Shown one piece after another: positions 8,370-17,723 of a stretch of 64,000 nucleotides of DNA; within the stretch, counting starts at the first letter, position 1; the number at the start of each line of letters is the position of its first letter. Position numbers and translations under genes: made by a program. The stretch lies in NCBI GenBank assembly GCA_028289285.1, contig JANQRF010000002.1, positions 868,001-932,000 of the forward strand, in the 5' to 3' direction. The stretch is from Alphaproteobacteria bacterium (GTDB lineage: Bacteria > Pseudomonadota > Alphaproteobacteria > Micavibrionales > Micavibrionaceae). The notes under the pieces were generated by a model, which saw only the letters and a program-made list of their open reading frames with translations, was not told where the DNA came from and made no database searches.

Positions 8370-9321
8370 GCGCAGCCGGTTGCAATTCATGCGATTTCCA
8401 ATCTTCATAGGATTGGCGCAAAGCCTCTCTAAAATCTGGCAAGCGCTCTGTATCAATTTCAAAATCTTCTGGATAAGCAAAGCTATCATTTACTATTGAG
8501 TAAGTTGGCCCAACCTCATACCCTCTATATATCTTGGACACCATTTGACGACAGTCCCACCGGTACGAGATCTCAAGAATATCGCATCCATAGCGGCCAT
8601 TTATACCTTCCTTTAATTCATTATTGCTGTGCTCAGAACCAAATATAATTGTATAGTTCTCAGCGTCCGGCTGGGCGTCACTTGAAACATCTTTTATGAA
8701 GGATGCAATTTCTCCATCTTTATGGCGAAAAACTTCTTCATCTAAATCCTGCAGTAAGATAAGGCTGCAAACATGTAGAAGAGAATCTTTATCCATAGGA
8801 AAGTCATGGCCCATAATCTCTTTATGTAAGGAAATAAGCTCTGGCCAGCGCGCGCCTATAAATCGGTTTACGTTTTCGGCCTCCTTATCATATGACATCT
8901 CTTCAGCTTTTTGTTCTAAAATATTCATATCTACTAAATTACAAAAAGAAATCTGGGTGCCCCGGTCTCTTGAAAGGCTCAACACTTCACCTAAACCCAG
9001 CCATGCACGGCGCATAAAACTACAGCTTAAATTAATGCCAATATTCTCAAGTTGTTCGGCTAATTTATTATTATCTGCATCATCTAAATCGGGGTCATAT
9101 TCAGCTAACCCCTCTGGTGGAAGTTCATGAAAAATGGTACGCCTGCCAGCATTTCCTAAAATCTCTATATTAAAAAAGGCAGAACATAGAAATTGTTGTA
9201 AGCCCCAATTATTATGATCTGTATCACCTATAAAAAGAGGACGATACGCTCTATGAGGCATCGCTAAATATGCTCTCAGATTTTGAAAATTATGGGATAT
9301 ATTTTCATCTACATACTTCAT
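8332..9321 (-). CDS. AT-rich orphan with possible TIKI/ChaN-like GxxH motifs
   Basis: I do not recognise this 329-residue protein with confidence. Two short motifs stand out: IGDTDHNN at residues 31-38, with FHELPP about 30 residues later, and FGSEHSNN around 227-234. Paired G-x-x-H-type motifs plus an early HE resemble the TIKI/TraB/ChaN/erythromycin-esterase superfamily, but this is only a pattern resemblance. No signal peptide or membrane segment is visible. The start at 9321 is favoured because a -10 TATAAT ends exactly 7 bases upstream, implying a leaderless message; a second ATG at 9336 is possible. Base composition is clearly lower in GC than the flanking lipB and amidohydrolase, suggesting transfer. 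The tail overlaps the amidohydrolase gene by 38 bases. Confidence 0.6.
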   Translation of the reverse strand: MKYVDENISHNFQNLRAYLAMPHRAYRPLFIGDTDHNNWGLQQFLCSAFFNIEILGNAGRRTIFHELPPEGLAEYDPDLDDADNNKLAEQLENIGINLSCSFMRRAWLGLGEVLSLSRDRGTQISFCNLVDMNILEQKAEEMSYDKEAENVNRFIGARWPELISLHKEIMGHDFPMDKDSLLHVCSLILLQDLDEEVFRHKDGEIASFIKDVSSDAQPDAENYTIIFGSEHSNNELKEGINGRYGCDILEISYRWDCRQMVSKIYRGYEVGPTYSIVNDSFAYPEDFEIDTERLPDFREALRQSYEDWKSHELQPAALNPQQAASSLTV

Positions 9322-9327
9322 AAAAAT

Positions 9328-9356
9328 ATTATACATAATGCTAAAAAATTAAACAA
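9328..9356 (-). promoter_or_regulatory. Promoter giving a probable leaderless mRNA
   Basis: On the minus strand, TTGTTT (9356-9351) and a perfect TATAAT (9333-9328) are separated by 17 bases. Transcription would begin near 9321, which is the A of an in-frame ATG. No Shine-Dalgarno sequence precedes either candidate start codon. Confidence 0.6.
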
Positions 9357-9358
9357 AT

Positions 9359-9997
9359 TCAGGGTTTTTCGGCAGAAGAGCTGAATATGGCTTCGAATTT
9401 ACCTTCCAAAACATCATCCAACTCTGCCATCTCAACCTTTTTGCCCAAATCCTCAAAACTTGTGACGCCGGCATCTGAGATGCCGCAGGGGACAATGCCG
9501 TTAAAATGGGAGAGGTCAGGATTTACGTTGATAGATATCCCGTGATAGGTCACCCAGTGCCGGACCCGGACGCCGATCGCGGCGATTTTCTTTTCCCCCG
9601 CATCCGTATCAACCCAGATCCCGACGCGGCCTTCAATGCGGCGGCCGTCAATATCAAAGGATTTGAGGGTCCGGATAATCCATTCCTCGAGCTGCCAGAC
9701 ATATTTTTTAATATCAGGCTCTTGCTGATGCTTTTTAAGATCAAGCATTACATAAGCAACGCGCTGACCGGGACCGTGATAAGTATATTGTCCGCCCCGC
9801 CCAGTTTCATAGACCGGGAATCGGGGGGCCAGTAAATCTTCGGCTTTTGCGCTCGTGCCTGCCGTGTAAAGCGGCGGGTGCTCCAAAAACCAGATACATT
9901 CCTCCGCCGTCCCGCTACGGATATCCGCGACACGCTGCTCCATGAACGCCAGCGCCTCTTCGTATGCAACAGGCTCTTTTGAGGTTTTCCATTCCAT
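9359..9997 (-). CDS. lipB: Octanoyltransferase LipB
   Basis: A 212-residue transferase that moves octanoyl groups from acyl carrier protein to lipoyl domains, the first step of lipoate assembly. Family motifs are visible in order: [14 protein letters not shown], then [21 protein letters not shown] with the substrate-binding GGQ-HGPGQ stretch, then [20 protein letters not shown] containing the catalytic-site lysine/alanine region (KKIAAIGVR), and [13 protein letters not shown] with the conserved Cys. Length is standard. It is a stand-alone gene here, between an acquired-looking orphan and tRNA-Leu. Confidence 0.95.
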   Translation of the reverse strand: MEWKTSKEPVAYEEALAFMEQRVADIRSGTAEECIWFLEHPPLYTAGTSAKAEDLLAPRFPVYETGRGGQYTYHGPGQRVAYVMLDLKKHQQEPDIKKYVWQLEEWIIRTLKSFDIDGRRIEGRVGIWVDTDAGEKKIAAIGVRVRHWVTYHGISINVNPDLSHFNGIVPCGISDAGVTSFEDLGKKVEMAELDDVLEGKFEAIFSSSAEKP

Positions 9998-10118
9998 CCC
10001 TTCTGTATAAAGAGTTTTGGTTGACCTTTTCCAGCCCTTACCCTAAATATCTTGCACCGCAGCGCGGGGCGTTCTTGCACCTTGCATGCGGATTTGATAC
10101 GACCCTCATACATGGAAT

Positions 10119-10206
10119 GCGGCTGTGGCGGAATGGTAGACGCGCAGCGTTGAGGTCGCTGTGGGCGATTAAGCCCGTGGAGGTTCAAGTCCTCTCAGCC
10201 GCACCA
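10119..10206 (+). tRNA. tRNA-Leu (anticodon GAG)
   Basis: An 88-base class II tRNA with acceptor stem GCGGCTG/CAGCCGC, a D arm (GGAATGGTAGACG), an anticodon stem CAGCG/CGCTG with loop TTGAGGT (anticodon GAG at 10152-10154), a long variable arm, a T arm with GTTCAAGTC, and an encoded CCA end. Confidence 0.95.
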
Positions 10207-10299
10207 GGCTTCGCAGCTTAATGAGCGTAGCGAATTTAGCGAGAAGCAGGCTACGCCCGGCGCAGCCATTACAACGACAACAGAGGGTCAAAATACATT

Positions 10300-12564
10300 A
10301 TGCCAAAAGATACATTGCGCGAAGACGCACTGGAATATCATAAAAATCCAACGCCCGGGAAAATCTCCATCGCACCGACAAAGGGCATGGCGACGCAGCG
10401 CGACCTGGCGCTTGCCTATTCGCCGGGCGTTGCGGTGCCGTGTGAAGAAATTGCAGAAGACCCGTCCAAGGCCCTCGACTATACCTCACGCGGAAATATC
10501 GTCGCCGTGATTTCAAACGGAACAGCTGTGCTTGGCCTTGGTAATATCGGCGCACTTGCCTCCAAGCCGGTGATGGAAGGAAAATCTGTCCTGTTCAAAA
10601 AATTCGCGAATATCGATTCTTACGATATTGAAGTTGATGAAACAGATGTCGATAGGTTTGTTGAAACAATCGCCCGCCTGGAACCTTCTTTTGGAGGTAT
10701 TAATCTTGAAGACATCAAGGCACCGGAATGTTTTGAGATTGAAAAACAGCTCCGGGAACGGATGAATATTCCGGTCTTTCATGACGACCAACATGGAACG
10801 GCGATTATCGTTTCTGCCTGTATCCTGAACTGGATTGAATATACGGGGTGTAAAATCACGGATGTGCGTCTGGTGGCAAACGGCGCAGGCGCCTCTGCAA
10901 TTGCCTGCCTGAACCTTCTCGTGGAGATGGGGCTTCCCAAAGACAATATCATTGTCTGTGACCGGAGCGGCGTCATCTATGAAGGCCGCAAAGAGGGTAT
11001 GGACGCGTATAAAGAACAGTTTGCGAATAAGACAAACGCGCGTGAGTTAAAAGACGCTCTGTCTGATGCAAACATCTTCCTTGGCCTGTCCGGCCCGAAT
11101 GTTCTGGACAGCAAGATGGTGAAAGAAATGGCCGATGCGCCATTGATCATGGCGCTGGCCAACCCGACACCTGAAATTCTCCCCGAAGACGCGCTGAAAG
11201 GAAAACCCGATGCGATTGTCTGCACAGGCCGATCCGATTTTCCGAACCAGGTGAATAATGTTTTGTGTTTTCCGTTTATTTTCCGCGGCGCTTTGGATGT
11301 TGGCGCAACAGCAATTAATGAAGAAATGAAAATCGCCTGCGTCAAAGCAATTGCAGACCTGGCCCGGCGCGAAGCCAGTGAAGAAGTTGTTTCGGTTTAT
11401 GCAGGCCAGACGCTGGAATTTGGTCCTGAATATCTTATTCCAAAGCCGTTCGATCCGCGCCTGATTGTCGAACTGCCGATTGCCGTTGCCAAAGCGGCTA
11501 TGGAGACCGGGGTTGCCACACGCCCGATTGATGATTTCGAAGCCTACCGCCATAAGCTGGAACAATATAATGCGCGCAGCACGATGGTCATGCGACCTGT
11601 TTTCTCCCAAGCTAAGAAAGAGCCCAAACGTATTGCCTATTGTGAAGCAGAAGAAGAGCATGTGTTACGTGCCGTACAGATGGTTCTGGATGAAGGTATT
11701 GCCCGCCCTATTTTGATTGGCCGGCGTGAAGTTGTTGCTTCGCGTATCAAGCGTATGCGCTTGCGGATGGAAATCGACAAGGATTTTGAACTGGTCGACC
11801 CGCAAGATGACCGGCGTTACCGCGATTACTGGGAAACCTATGCAGGCTTGATGGAGCGTGACGGCGTCACCCCAACCATGGCAAAAACCATTGTCCGCAC
11901 CAATACGACCGTGATCGGATCTCTTTTAGTGCATAAAGGGGATGCCGATGCGATTCTGTGCGGGTCCGTCGGCGCATACCGTAATCATCTAAATGATATT
12001 ACCGATGTGATCGGCCTGAAAGAAGGTGTGCAAACGCCTGCCGCCTTGCGCGTTCTGATCCTTCCCAAAGGGACTTATTTTGTCTGTGATACGCATGTGA
12101 CCCAAAATCCGAGTATGCAGCAGGTTGCGGATATGACGATTATGGCCGCCGAGCAAATAAGACGTTTCGGTATCACGCCGCGTGTTGCCATGCTGTCTCA
12201 TTCCGATTTTGGTACGATCAATGATGATAGTGCCCTTAAAATGCGCGAAGCGACAAGACAGCTTAAAGAACGCGCACCGGACCTGCTGATTGACGGGGAA
12301 ATGCACGCAGACTGCGCACTCTCAGAAGATATCCGCAATATCGTCATGCCCAACTCTACACTGGATGGACAGGCCAACCTGCTCATCATGCCTAACATGG
12401 AAGCAGCGAATATTTCATTTAATATGCTGAAAGTACTTGGGGATGGAATTCCGGTCGGGCCAATTTTACTGGGCGTTAGAAAGCCGGCGCATATTTTAAC
12501 GCCATCGGTATCAACACGCGGCATCTTTAATGTAACGGCTCTTGCGTGTGTTGAAGCACAGTAA
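10300..12564 (+). CDS. maeB: NADP-dependent malic enzyme, MaeB type with phosphotransacetylase-like domain
   Basis: The 754-residue protein joins an N-terminal malic enzyme (about residues 1-410) to a C-terminal phosphotransacetylase-like domain (about 430-754), the fused form common in alphaproteobacteria. It decarboxylates malate to pyruvate; the second domain is generally regulatory and acetyl-CoA responsive. Visible motifs include [23 protein letters not shown] with the metal-binding Asp residues, and the nucleotide-binding [15 protein letters not shown]. In the second domain, [21 protein letters not shown] and the region around [12 protein letters not shown] are typical. An AGAGGG ribosome site precedes the ATG. 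It stands alone between tRNA-Leu and mgtE. Confidence 0.96.
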   Translation: MPKDTLREDALEYHKNPTPGKISIAPTKGMATQRDLALAYSPGVAVPCEEIAEDPSKALDYTSRGNIVAVISNGTAVLGLGNIGALASKPVMEGKSVLFKKFANIDSYDIEVDETDVDRFVETIARLEPSFGGINLEDIKAPECFEIEKQLRERMNIPVFHDDQHGTAIIVSACILNWIEYTGCKITDVRLVANGAGASAIACLNLLVEMGLPKDNIIVCDRSGVIYEGRKEGMDAYKEQFANKTNARELKDALSDANIFLGLSGPNVLDSKMVKEMADAPLIMALANPTPEILPEDALKGKPDAIVCTGRSDFPNQVNNVLCFPFIFRGALDVGATAINEEMKIACVKAIADLARREASEEVVSVYAGQTLEFGPEYLIPKPFDPRLIVELPIAVAKAAMETGVATRPIDDFEAYRHKLEQYNARSTMVMRPVFSQAKKEPKRIAYCEAEEEHVLRAVQMVLDEGIARPILIGRREVVASRIKRMRLRMEIDKDFELVDPQDDRRYRDYWETYAGLMERDGVTPTMAKTIVRTNTTVIGSLLVHKGDADAILCGSVGAYRNHLNDITDVIGLKEGVQTPAALRVLILPKGTYFVCDTHVTQNPSMQQVADMTIMAAEQIRRFGITPRVAMLSHSDFGTINDDSALKMREATRQLKERAPDLLIDGEMHADCALSEDIRNIVMPNSTLDGQANLLIMPNMEAANISFNMLKVLGDGIPVGPILLGVRKPAHILTPSVSTRGIFNVTALACVEAQ

Positions 12565-12623
12565 CTTGAACTGATCTCAAACGCCGCTTATGATGCCCCT
12601 TAAATCAAGGGAGGTCATAAGGC

Positions 12624-14024
12624 GTGTCTGTGCAGGAACAGCCATCATTAACAATGGACCTGAATGAAGCCGCTGCCGAAAGCATCGGCCTGTCCGATGC
12701 GCGCATCGCGGATATTATTGCGGCGCTTCATGAAGGGTATGCACAGGACCTGTCCGGATTGATTGCTTCGCTGAGCACATCCGAAACTGTCGACCTCATT
12801 CAAAAAATCGGCACGGATGACCGCAAAGTCCTGCTCGATGAGTTTACAGATTTTTTCGACCCGGACGTCTTTTCAGAGCTCGACCCGGATTTACGCCGCG
12901 ACACGCTTTCGGAAATGGAAGCGCATAAAGTTGCGCGTATTGTATCCGATCTGGACTCTGATGATGCGCTGGATTTAATTCTTAATCTTGATCCTATTTT
13001 TCAAAAAGAAATTTTGCGCAAACTTTCTGCTAAGGATCGTGTCACCTTAGAAGAAGGTCTGACCTTCCCGGAAGATTCCGCCGGGCGTTTGATGCAACGG
13101 GAATTTGTGGCTATCCCAAAATTCTGGACGGTTGGAAAAACGATTGATTATTTACGCGCCGCCGCCGAAGACCTGCCCGATGATTTCCGGGATATCATCA
13201 TCATCGACCCGGCCTATCATGTCAGCGGCGAACTTCCGCTTGACCGCCTGGTGAAATCCAAGCGCTCTGAAAAAATTGAAAATATCACGCTCGATACAAC
13301 GCACACAGTGCCTGCTGCGATGGATCAGGAAGAAGTTGCGATGATCTTCCGGCGCGAAGGATTATCGACAGCGCCTGTCATAGATGAAAATGAACGGCTG
13401 ATTGGTGTCATCACGATTGATGACGTCATTGATGTTATCGACGAAGAAGCGGCCGAAGATATCCTCAAACTTGCCGGGGTGGAAGGCGGCGATTTATATC
13501 GCGCCGTCCTGTCAACTACCACCAGCAGGTTCAAATGGTTGTTTGTTAATCTCATCACGGCGATTGTCGCCTCCCTTGTGATTGCCATGTTCGATGCCAC
13601 GATTGAACAGCTGGTCGCACTGGCTGTCTTAATGCCGATTGTCGCCTCTATGGGCGGCAATGCAGGCACGCAGGCGCTCACGGTTGCCGTGCGGGCGCTC
13701 GCCACCAAAGAGGTTTCTGAAACCAACATGTTCCGGATTATCTGGAAAGAGACACTGGTCGGCACACTCAATGGTGTGGGCTTTGCAATCATTATGGGTC
13801 TGATTGCTGCGCTATGGTTTTCAAGCCCGCTGCTCGGCTTTGTCATTGGCGCGGCGATGATCCTGAACCTCATCTGCGCAGGCCTTTTTGGGGCAGGCAT
13901 TCCGATCTTTTTAAACCGTATCGGCGCAGACCCGGCGCTAGCCTCTACGGTGTTTTTAACCACCGTCACCGATGTGGTCGGATTTTTCGGCTTTTTGGGC
14001 CTGGCCGCGCTGTTTCTTGTCTAA
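12624..14024 (+). CDS. mgtE: MgtE-family magnesium transporter
   Basis: The 466-residue protein shows the standard MgtE order: an N-terminal superhelical domain rich in acidic residues (about 20-140), a CBS-domain pair (about 150-285, with EDSAGRLMQREFVAIP and LIGVITIDDVIDVIDEEAAEDI), and five membrane segments in the last 180 residues containing MPIVASMGGNAGTQALTVAVR. MgtE is a magnesium channel gated by cytosolic Mg2+ through the N and CBS domains. Translation starts at GTG 12624, chosen because GGGAGG lies 9 bases upstream. Confidence 0.95.
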   Translation: MSVQEQPSLTMDLNEAAAESIGLSDARIADIIAALHEGYAQDLSGLIASLSTSETVDLIQKIGTDDRKVLLDEFTDFFDPDVFSELDPDLRRDTLSEMEAHKVARIVSDLDSDDALDLILNLDPIFQKEILRKLSAKDRVTLEEGLTFPEDSAGRLMQREFVAIPKFWTVGKTIDYLRAAAEDLPDDFRDIIIIDPAYHVSGELPLDRLVKSKRSEKIENITLDTTHTVPAAMDQEEVAMIFRREGLSTAPVIDENERLIGVITIDDVIDVIDEEAAEDILKLAGVEGGDLYRAVLSTTTSRFKWLFVNLITAIVASLVIAMFDATIEQLVALAVLMPIVASMGGNAGTQALTVAVRALATKEVSETNMFRIIWKETLVGTLNGVGFAIIMGLIAALWFSSPLLGFVIGAAMILNLICAGLFGAGIPIFLNRIGADPALASTVFLTTVTDVVGFFGFLGLAALFLV

Positions 14025-14078
14025 CGCTTAAAAGAAGATTACACTCAAAGAAAAACAAAGTCTTATTCAGTTACCTTC

Positions 14079-14618
14079 ATGCCCGCATCTAAACTTGTCC
14101 GTCCATCTGTTGAGTACCAGGAGTCTTACCTTGAGGCCCTGGCCGAGTATCATGAAGAAGAGCGCTACATCTACCAGAATGCAGACCTGCTTCGAAATGA
14201 AGAGGCCTTTCAAAACTTCGTTGATGATCTGTGTGCGGAAAAAGGTCGCCCGCACCAACCACTTCAGGACTGGGTTGAACCGATGCCGGAAACAGTTTTA
14301 TGGCTCGTTAAAGACGGGACATATCTCGGCACGATTGAAATCCGTCACCGCTTAAACTGGCATCTCGAAAAATGGGGCGGACATGTACATTTCGTCATCC
14401 GGCCATCCATGCGTGACAAGGGCTATGGCAAGAAAATCCTCAAAAAAGCCATGCCGGTGATTAATTATCTGGGCATAGATAAAGCCCTGCTCACGGTTGA
14501 TCCGGACGATGAGGAAGCCATTCATATCATTGAAAAACTGGGCGGGGCGTTTGAAGATGAAACGCAGGCCACAGAGTGCTTTCCCGCCGTACGCCGTTAC
14601 TGGCTTGATTGCTCCTAA
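14079..14618 (+). CDS. GNAT-family N-acetyltransferase
   Basis: A 179-residue acetyltransferase-fold protein. The central region HVHFVIRPSMRDKGYGKKIL contains the R/Q-x-x-G-x-G/A acetyl-CoA loop (RDKGYG), and the strand VDPDDEEAIHIIEKLGG follows as usual. The N-terminal half carries a YLEALAEYHEEERYIY segment seen in ElaA/YvbK-like predicted acetyltransferases. The substrate cannot be read from the sequence. It lies 54 bases after mgtE and before the PBP gene, all on the same strand. Confidence 0.85.
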   Translation: MPASKLVRPSVEYQESYLEALAEYHEEERYIYQNADLLRNEEAFQNFVDDLCAEKGRPHQPLQDWVEPMPETVLWLVKDGTYLGTIEIRHRLNWHLEKWGGHVHFVIRPSMRDKGYGKKILKKAMPVINYLGIDKALLTVDPDDEEAIHIIEKLGGAFEDETQATECFPAVRRYWLDCS

Positions 14619-14703
14619 CAAAACTGGACTTTTTCCCCTAAATCCGACTATATAGGCGGGCTTTTGCCCTGTTTTGACCCTATTTACCTGTCACGAAAAC
14701 ATC

Positions 14704-16710
14704 ATGGCCACGAAGAAAAAGAAGAGCACGAAAAAGAAGAGCACAAAAAAACGTGCAAAGAAAAAAACGCAAAGCGTAAATCCGCTTGGGCGTTTTGTTG
14801 TGTTTTCCATGCGCTGGGGGATCGTGATCGGCCTGTGGGCCGTGCTGGCGGTTGGGATCTTGCTGGCCTGGTATGCACGCGATTTACCGAGCATCACCGA
14901 AAGCATGGTGTTTGAGCGCCGCCCAACGATCATCATCAAGGCCAATGACGGTGAGATCGTGGACCGGTACGGCGATATTAAAGGCGAGAGCGTTACGGTT
15001 GAAGATATGCCCCCGCATGTGATCTATGCCGTGCTGGCAACCGAGGATAGGCGTTTTTATTCTCATCCGGGACTGGACATTGTCGGGATCGGGCGCGCTT
15101 TTGTTGTGAACATTATGAAGGGCCGGTTTGCGCAAGGCGGATCAACGATTACCCAACAGCTTGCAAAGAATTTGTTCTTAAGCCGTGAACGCACGCTTAA
15201 ACGCAAAATCCAGGAAGCGATGCTGGCGATCTGGCTGGAACAAAAACTCACCAAAGATGAAATCTTAAGCGCTTATTTGAATCGCGTTTACCTTGGTGCA
15301 GGTGCATACGGCATTGATGCAGCTTCAAGAGTTTATTTTGGTAAACCAGCAACGGCTTTGACTTTGCGGGAAGCTGCCATGTTGGCAGGACTTTTGCGTG
15401 CACCGTCGCGTTATTCCCCGTCCGCGGACCCGGAAGCAGCCGCTTTACGCACACAAACCGTTCTCAATTCCATGGTTGATGCGGGCTTTATTGAACAGGC
15501 GGATCTGGACAAGCTGGATGCAATCCCGCCTTCCCCGCGCCGCAAACCCTCCAGCGGAAACACATATCGTTATTACACCGATTATATTGTGAACCAGATT
15601 GAAGGACTTATCGGTACGGTTGAGCAGGATTTGATTGTCGAAACAACGCTCGATATGGATATCCAGAACGAAACCGAAGAAGCGATTACCAAAGCGCTTT
15701 TACGGTTCGGCTCGGACCGCGAAGTCGGCCAGGGCGCGGCCGTGGTAATGAGCCTTGAAGGCGCTGTTGTTGCCCTTGTCGGCGGACGCGATTATTCCAT
15801 GAGCGAATTTAACCGGGCCACGGATTCCTTACGGCCGCCAGGCTCGTCCTTTAAACCGATTGTATACCTGGCTGCGCTTGAGCAAGGCCGGCAGGTGGAT
15901 GATCTGATCGTGGATGAGCCGATTGAAGAAGGCCGTTACCGCCCGGCCAATTACGGTCATGAATATTACGGCGAAGTGACTTTATATGAAGCGCTGACGC
16001 GCTCGCTCAATACGGTTGCCGTGAACCTGATGCGCGAAGTCAAACCGGTGGAGGCCATTGGGGTTGCCCGCAGACTTGGCATCACCTCTGACCTTGAACC
16101 TGATTTATCGCTTGCACTTGGAAGCTCAGGTGTGCCGGTTGTTCAAATGGCGACCGCCTATGCCACGATTGGCCGCGGTGGGTTGGCTATTGATCCGTTT
16201 TCCATTCTTAAAATCACGGATAAAGATGGAAACCTGCTCTATGAACGCCCGAAAATCTATAAAGCACGGCAGGTCGTGGCCCGTAAAAATATTTACGACC
16301 TGACCACCATGATGCAGTCCGTGATTGATAACGGGACGGGCGCAGGTGCGCGTATCCCCTACCCCGCAGCCGGTAAAACAGGCACCTCGCAGGATTTCCG
16401 TGATGCGTGGTTTATCGGCTTTACCAACCGCTATACAGCGGCGGTCTGGTTTGGAAATGATGATAATTCTCCAACGAAACGTGTCACCGGCGGGTTGATG
16501 CCGGCCCCTGTCTGGCGAGAAATTATGATGAAGGCCATGCAAAAGCCTACGCGTTCCTATAGCTCTTTTGTCAGTGTTGATCAGGATTTCAGTTTCCATG
16601 ACATGATCGGACGGCTTCTTGGCGGGGAGTTTGACGGACCAAACCGCACGCGCGTGACGCAGGATGAATACACCCCCCTTGGCCGTCACCAATGGGATGT
16701 GAATGACTGA
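14704..16710 (+). CDS. Class A penicillin-binding protein, PBP1A family
   Basis: A 668-residue bifunctional peptidoglycan synthase. A Lys-rich cytoplasmic tail (MATKKKKSTKKK) precedes a single membrane anchor at about residues 32-56. The transglycosylase domain shows the catalytic Glu in ATEDRRFYSHPG and GGSTITQQLAKNL. The transpeptidase domain has SSFK (serine 381), SLN and KTGTS (about residue 557), so all catalytic motifs are intact. The start at 14704 is preferred over the upstream in-frame ATG at 14674 because the latter adds a non-homologous stretch. It lacks the long OB-fold insertion of E. coli PBP1A, fitting shorter PBP1C/2A-like members. Confidence 0.95.
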   Translation: MATKKKKSTKKKSTKKRAKKKTQSVNPLGRFVVFSMRWGIVIGLWAVLAVGILLAWYARDLPSITESMVFERRPTIIIKANDGEIVDRYGDIKGESVTVEDMPPHVIYAVLATEDRRFYSHPGLDIVGIGRAFVVNIMKGRFAQGGSTITQQLAKNLFLSRERTLKRKIQEAMLAIWLEQKLTKDEILSAYLNRVYLGAGAYGIDAASRVYFGKPATALTLREAAMLAGLLRAPSRYSPSADPEAAALRTQTVLNSMVDAGFIEQADLDKLDAIPPSPRRKPSSGNTYRYYTDYIVNQIEGLIGTVEQDLIVETTLDMDIQNETEEAITKALLRFGSDREVGQGAAVVMSLEGAVVALVGGRDYSMSEFNRATDSLRPPGSSFKPIVYLAALEQGRQVDDLIVDEPIEEGRYRPANYGHEYYGEVTLYEALTRSLNTVAVNLMREVKPVEAIGVARRLGITSDLEPDLSLALGSSGVPVVQMATAYATIGRGGLAIDPFSILKITDKDGNLLYERPKIYKARQVVARKNIYDLTTMMQSVIDNGTGAGARIPYPAAGKTGTSQDFRDAWFIGFTNRYTAAVWFGNDDNSPTKRVTGGLMPAPVWREIMMKAMQKPTRSYSSFVSVDQDFSFHDMIGRLLGGEFDGPNRTRVTQDEYTPLGRHQWDVND

Positions 16711-17160
16711 TCAGGTTGTAACCGGAATTTCGGCCACAGGATAGTCCCGGCGAAAGGCTGCGAATTTATCCTCGCCTTTGGCATCCCAGTAAGATTTGAG
16801 ATCCAGCGTTGCCGCATCCGGCCCGCCAAGCTCAAACCCTGAGCGCAACAGGCTTTTATCGACATGTTCCAGATAGGCTGCCGGGAACGCCTTGCGCACG
16901 GCACGCAGGCCCAGATCAACCAATATCTTGGCCACCAGGTCATCGCGTAAATCCATCATATCGGCGGTAAACTGGATCGCCGAGAGAACCTTAATTTCCT
17001 CGCGGCTGTTCGGGACCATCCGCAAATGACGCATGAAGCGGGCGTAAAGCTCGATTTCAATGTCATTTTGAGCGTCTTTTTCCGGCGGCAGCGGCAGGAT
17101 TGTGTATTTCAAATCCTCCGGCCTGTTATCATTACTCTTGAGCGTTTGTGTGTGTGTCAT
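16711..17160 (-). CDS. Conserved-looking hypothetical protein, 149 aa
   Basis: I do not recognise this cytoplasmic protein. It has no membrane segment or signal peptide; the middle (about residues 40-115) is predicted mostly helical and contains a charged LRDDLVAKILVDLGL segment. The ATG at 17160 (MTHTQTLKSND) is chosen because AGGAGGTC lies just upstream; a longer frame from 17196 lacks such a site. Its stop abuts that of the convergent PBP gene. A 22-base perfect palindrome lies 91 bases upstream of its start. Confidence 0.75.
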   Translation of the reverse strand: MTHTQTLKSNDNRPEDLKYTILPLPPEKDAQNDIEIELYARFMRHLRMVPNSREEIKVLSAIQFTADMMDLRDDLVAKILVDLGLRAVRKAFPAAYLEHVDKSLLRSGFELGGPDAATLDLKSYWDAKGEDKFAAFRRDYPVAEIPVTT

Positions 17161-17250
17161 AACTGACCTCCTGTTCAACGTTCGCATAACTGGCATAAAC
17201 CGTTACATCTTCTACTGTCTTCATGATTCCTTAACGAAAGGTAAAGGCGC

Positions 17251-17272
17251 AAATTTGGCAGCTGCCAAATTT
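17251..17272. promoter_or_regulatory. 22-base perfect palindrome, possible operator
   Basis: AAATTTGGCAGCTGCCAAAT plus TT is its own reverse complement over all 22 bases. It lies between the divergently positioned ends of the 149-aa gene's upstream region and the end of rnhA. It could be a repressor operator or, as RNA, a hairpin with an AGCT loop ending rnhA. Two perfect DnaA-box sequences (TTATCCACA) lie at about 17283-17291 and 17328-17336. Confidence 0.5.
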
Positions 17273-17297
17273 TGTATAACTCTGTGGATAAGTAGTG

Positions 17298-17723
17298 TTA
17301 AGACTTTGGAATCGCTGCGACTGCCAACTTATCCACACGCTCATTTTCAGCGTGCCCGGAATGGCCCCGCACCCAGTGAAATTCGACGTCATGAAGCTGG
17401 ATCAGCGAATCGATTTGAAGCCATAAATCCTTGTTTTTAATCCGCTTGGGCCAACCTTTGGCTTTCCACCCATCCATCCATTCCGTGACGCCGCGCTGGA
17501 CATACTGGCTATCTGTATAGAGACTTACCTTTGACGGTTTCTTGAGTGCCTCCAACCCTTCAATGACCGCCATCATTTCCATGCGGTTATTGGTGGTCTC
17601 CTCTTGTCCGCCGGAAAGCTCCTTTTCATGCCCGTTCCAGCGCAGTAATACCCCCCAGCCGCCCGGCCCCGGATTGCCGCTACACGCCCCGTCTGTAAAA
17701 ATTTCAATCACTTCATCCGTCAT
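17298..17723 (-). CDS. rnhA: Ribonuclease HI
   Basis: A 141-residue enzyme that cuts RNA in RNA-DNA hybrids. The catalytic acidic residues are visible: Asp in [12 protein letters not shown], Glu in [12 protein letters not shown], Asp in LYTDSQYV, and a late Asp in NERVDKLA, with the His-containing loop WVRGHSGH. The basic protrusion [17 protein letters not shown] is present. It is the last gene of the ispH-thrB-rnhA cluster typical of alphaproteobacteria and overlaps thrB by 11 bases. Confidence 0.97.
   Translation of the reverse strand: MTDEVIEIFTDGACSGNPGPGGWGVLLRWNGHEKELSGGQEETTNNRMEMMAVIEGLEALKKPSKVSLYTDSQYVQRGVTEWMDGWKAKGWPKRIKNKDLWLQIDSLIQLHDVEFHWVRGHSGHAENERVDKLAVAAIPKS

Noticed and set aside
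10207-10270. GC-rich sequence with near-duplicate CAGGCTTCGC and CAGGCTACGC after tRNA-Leu
   Set aside because: It could be a dispersed repeat or an attachment-site remnant, but one window cannot show copies, and no integrase is nearby.
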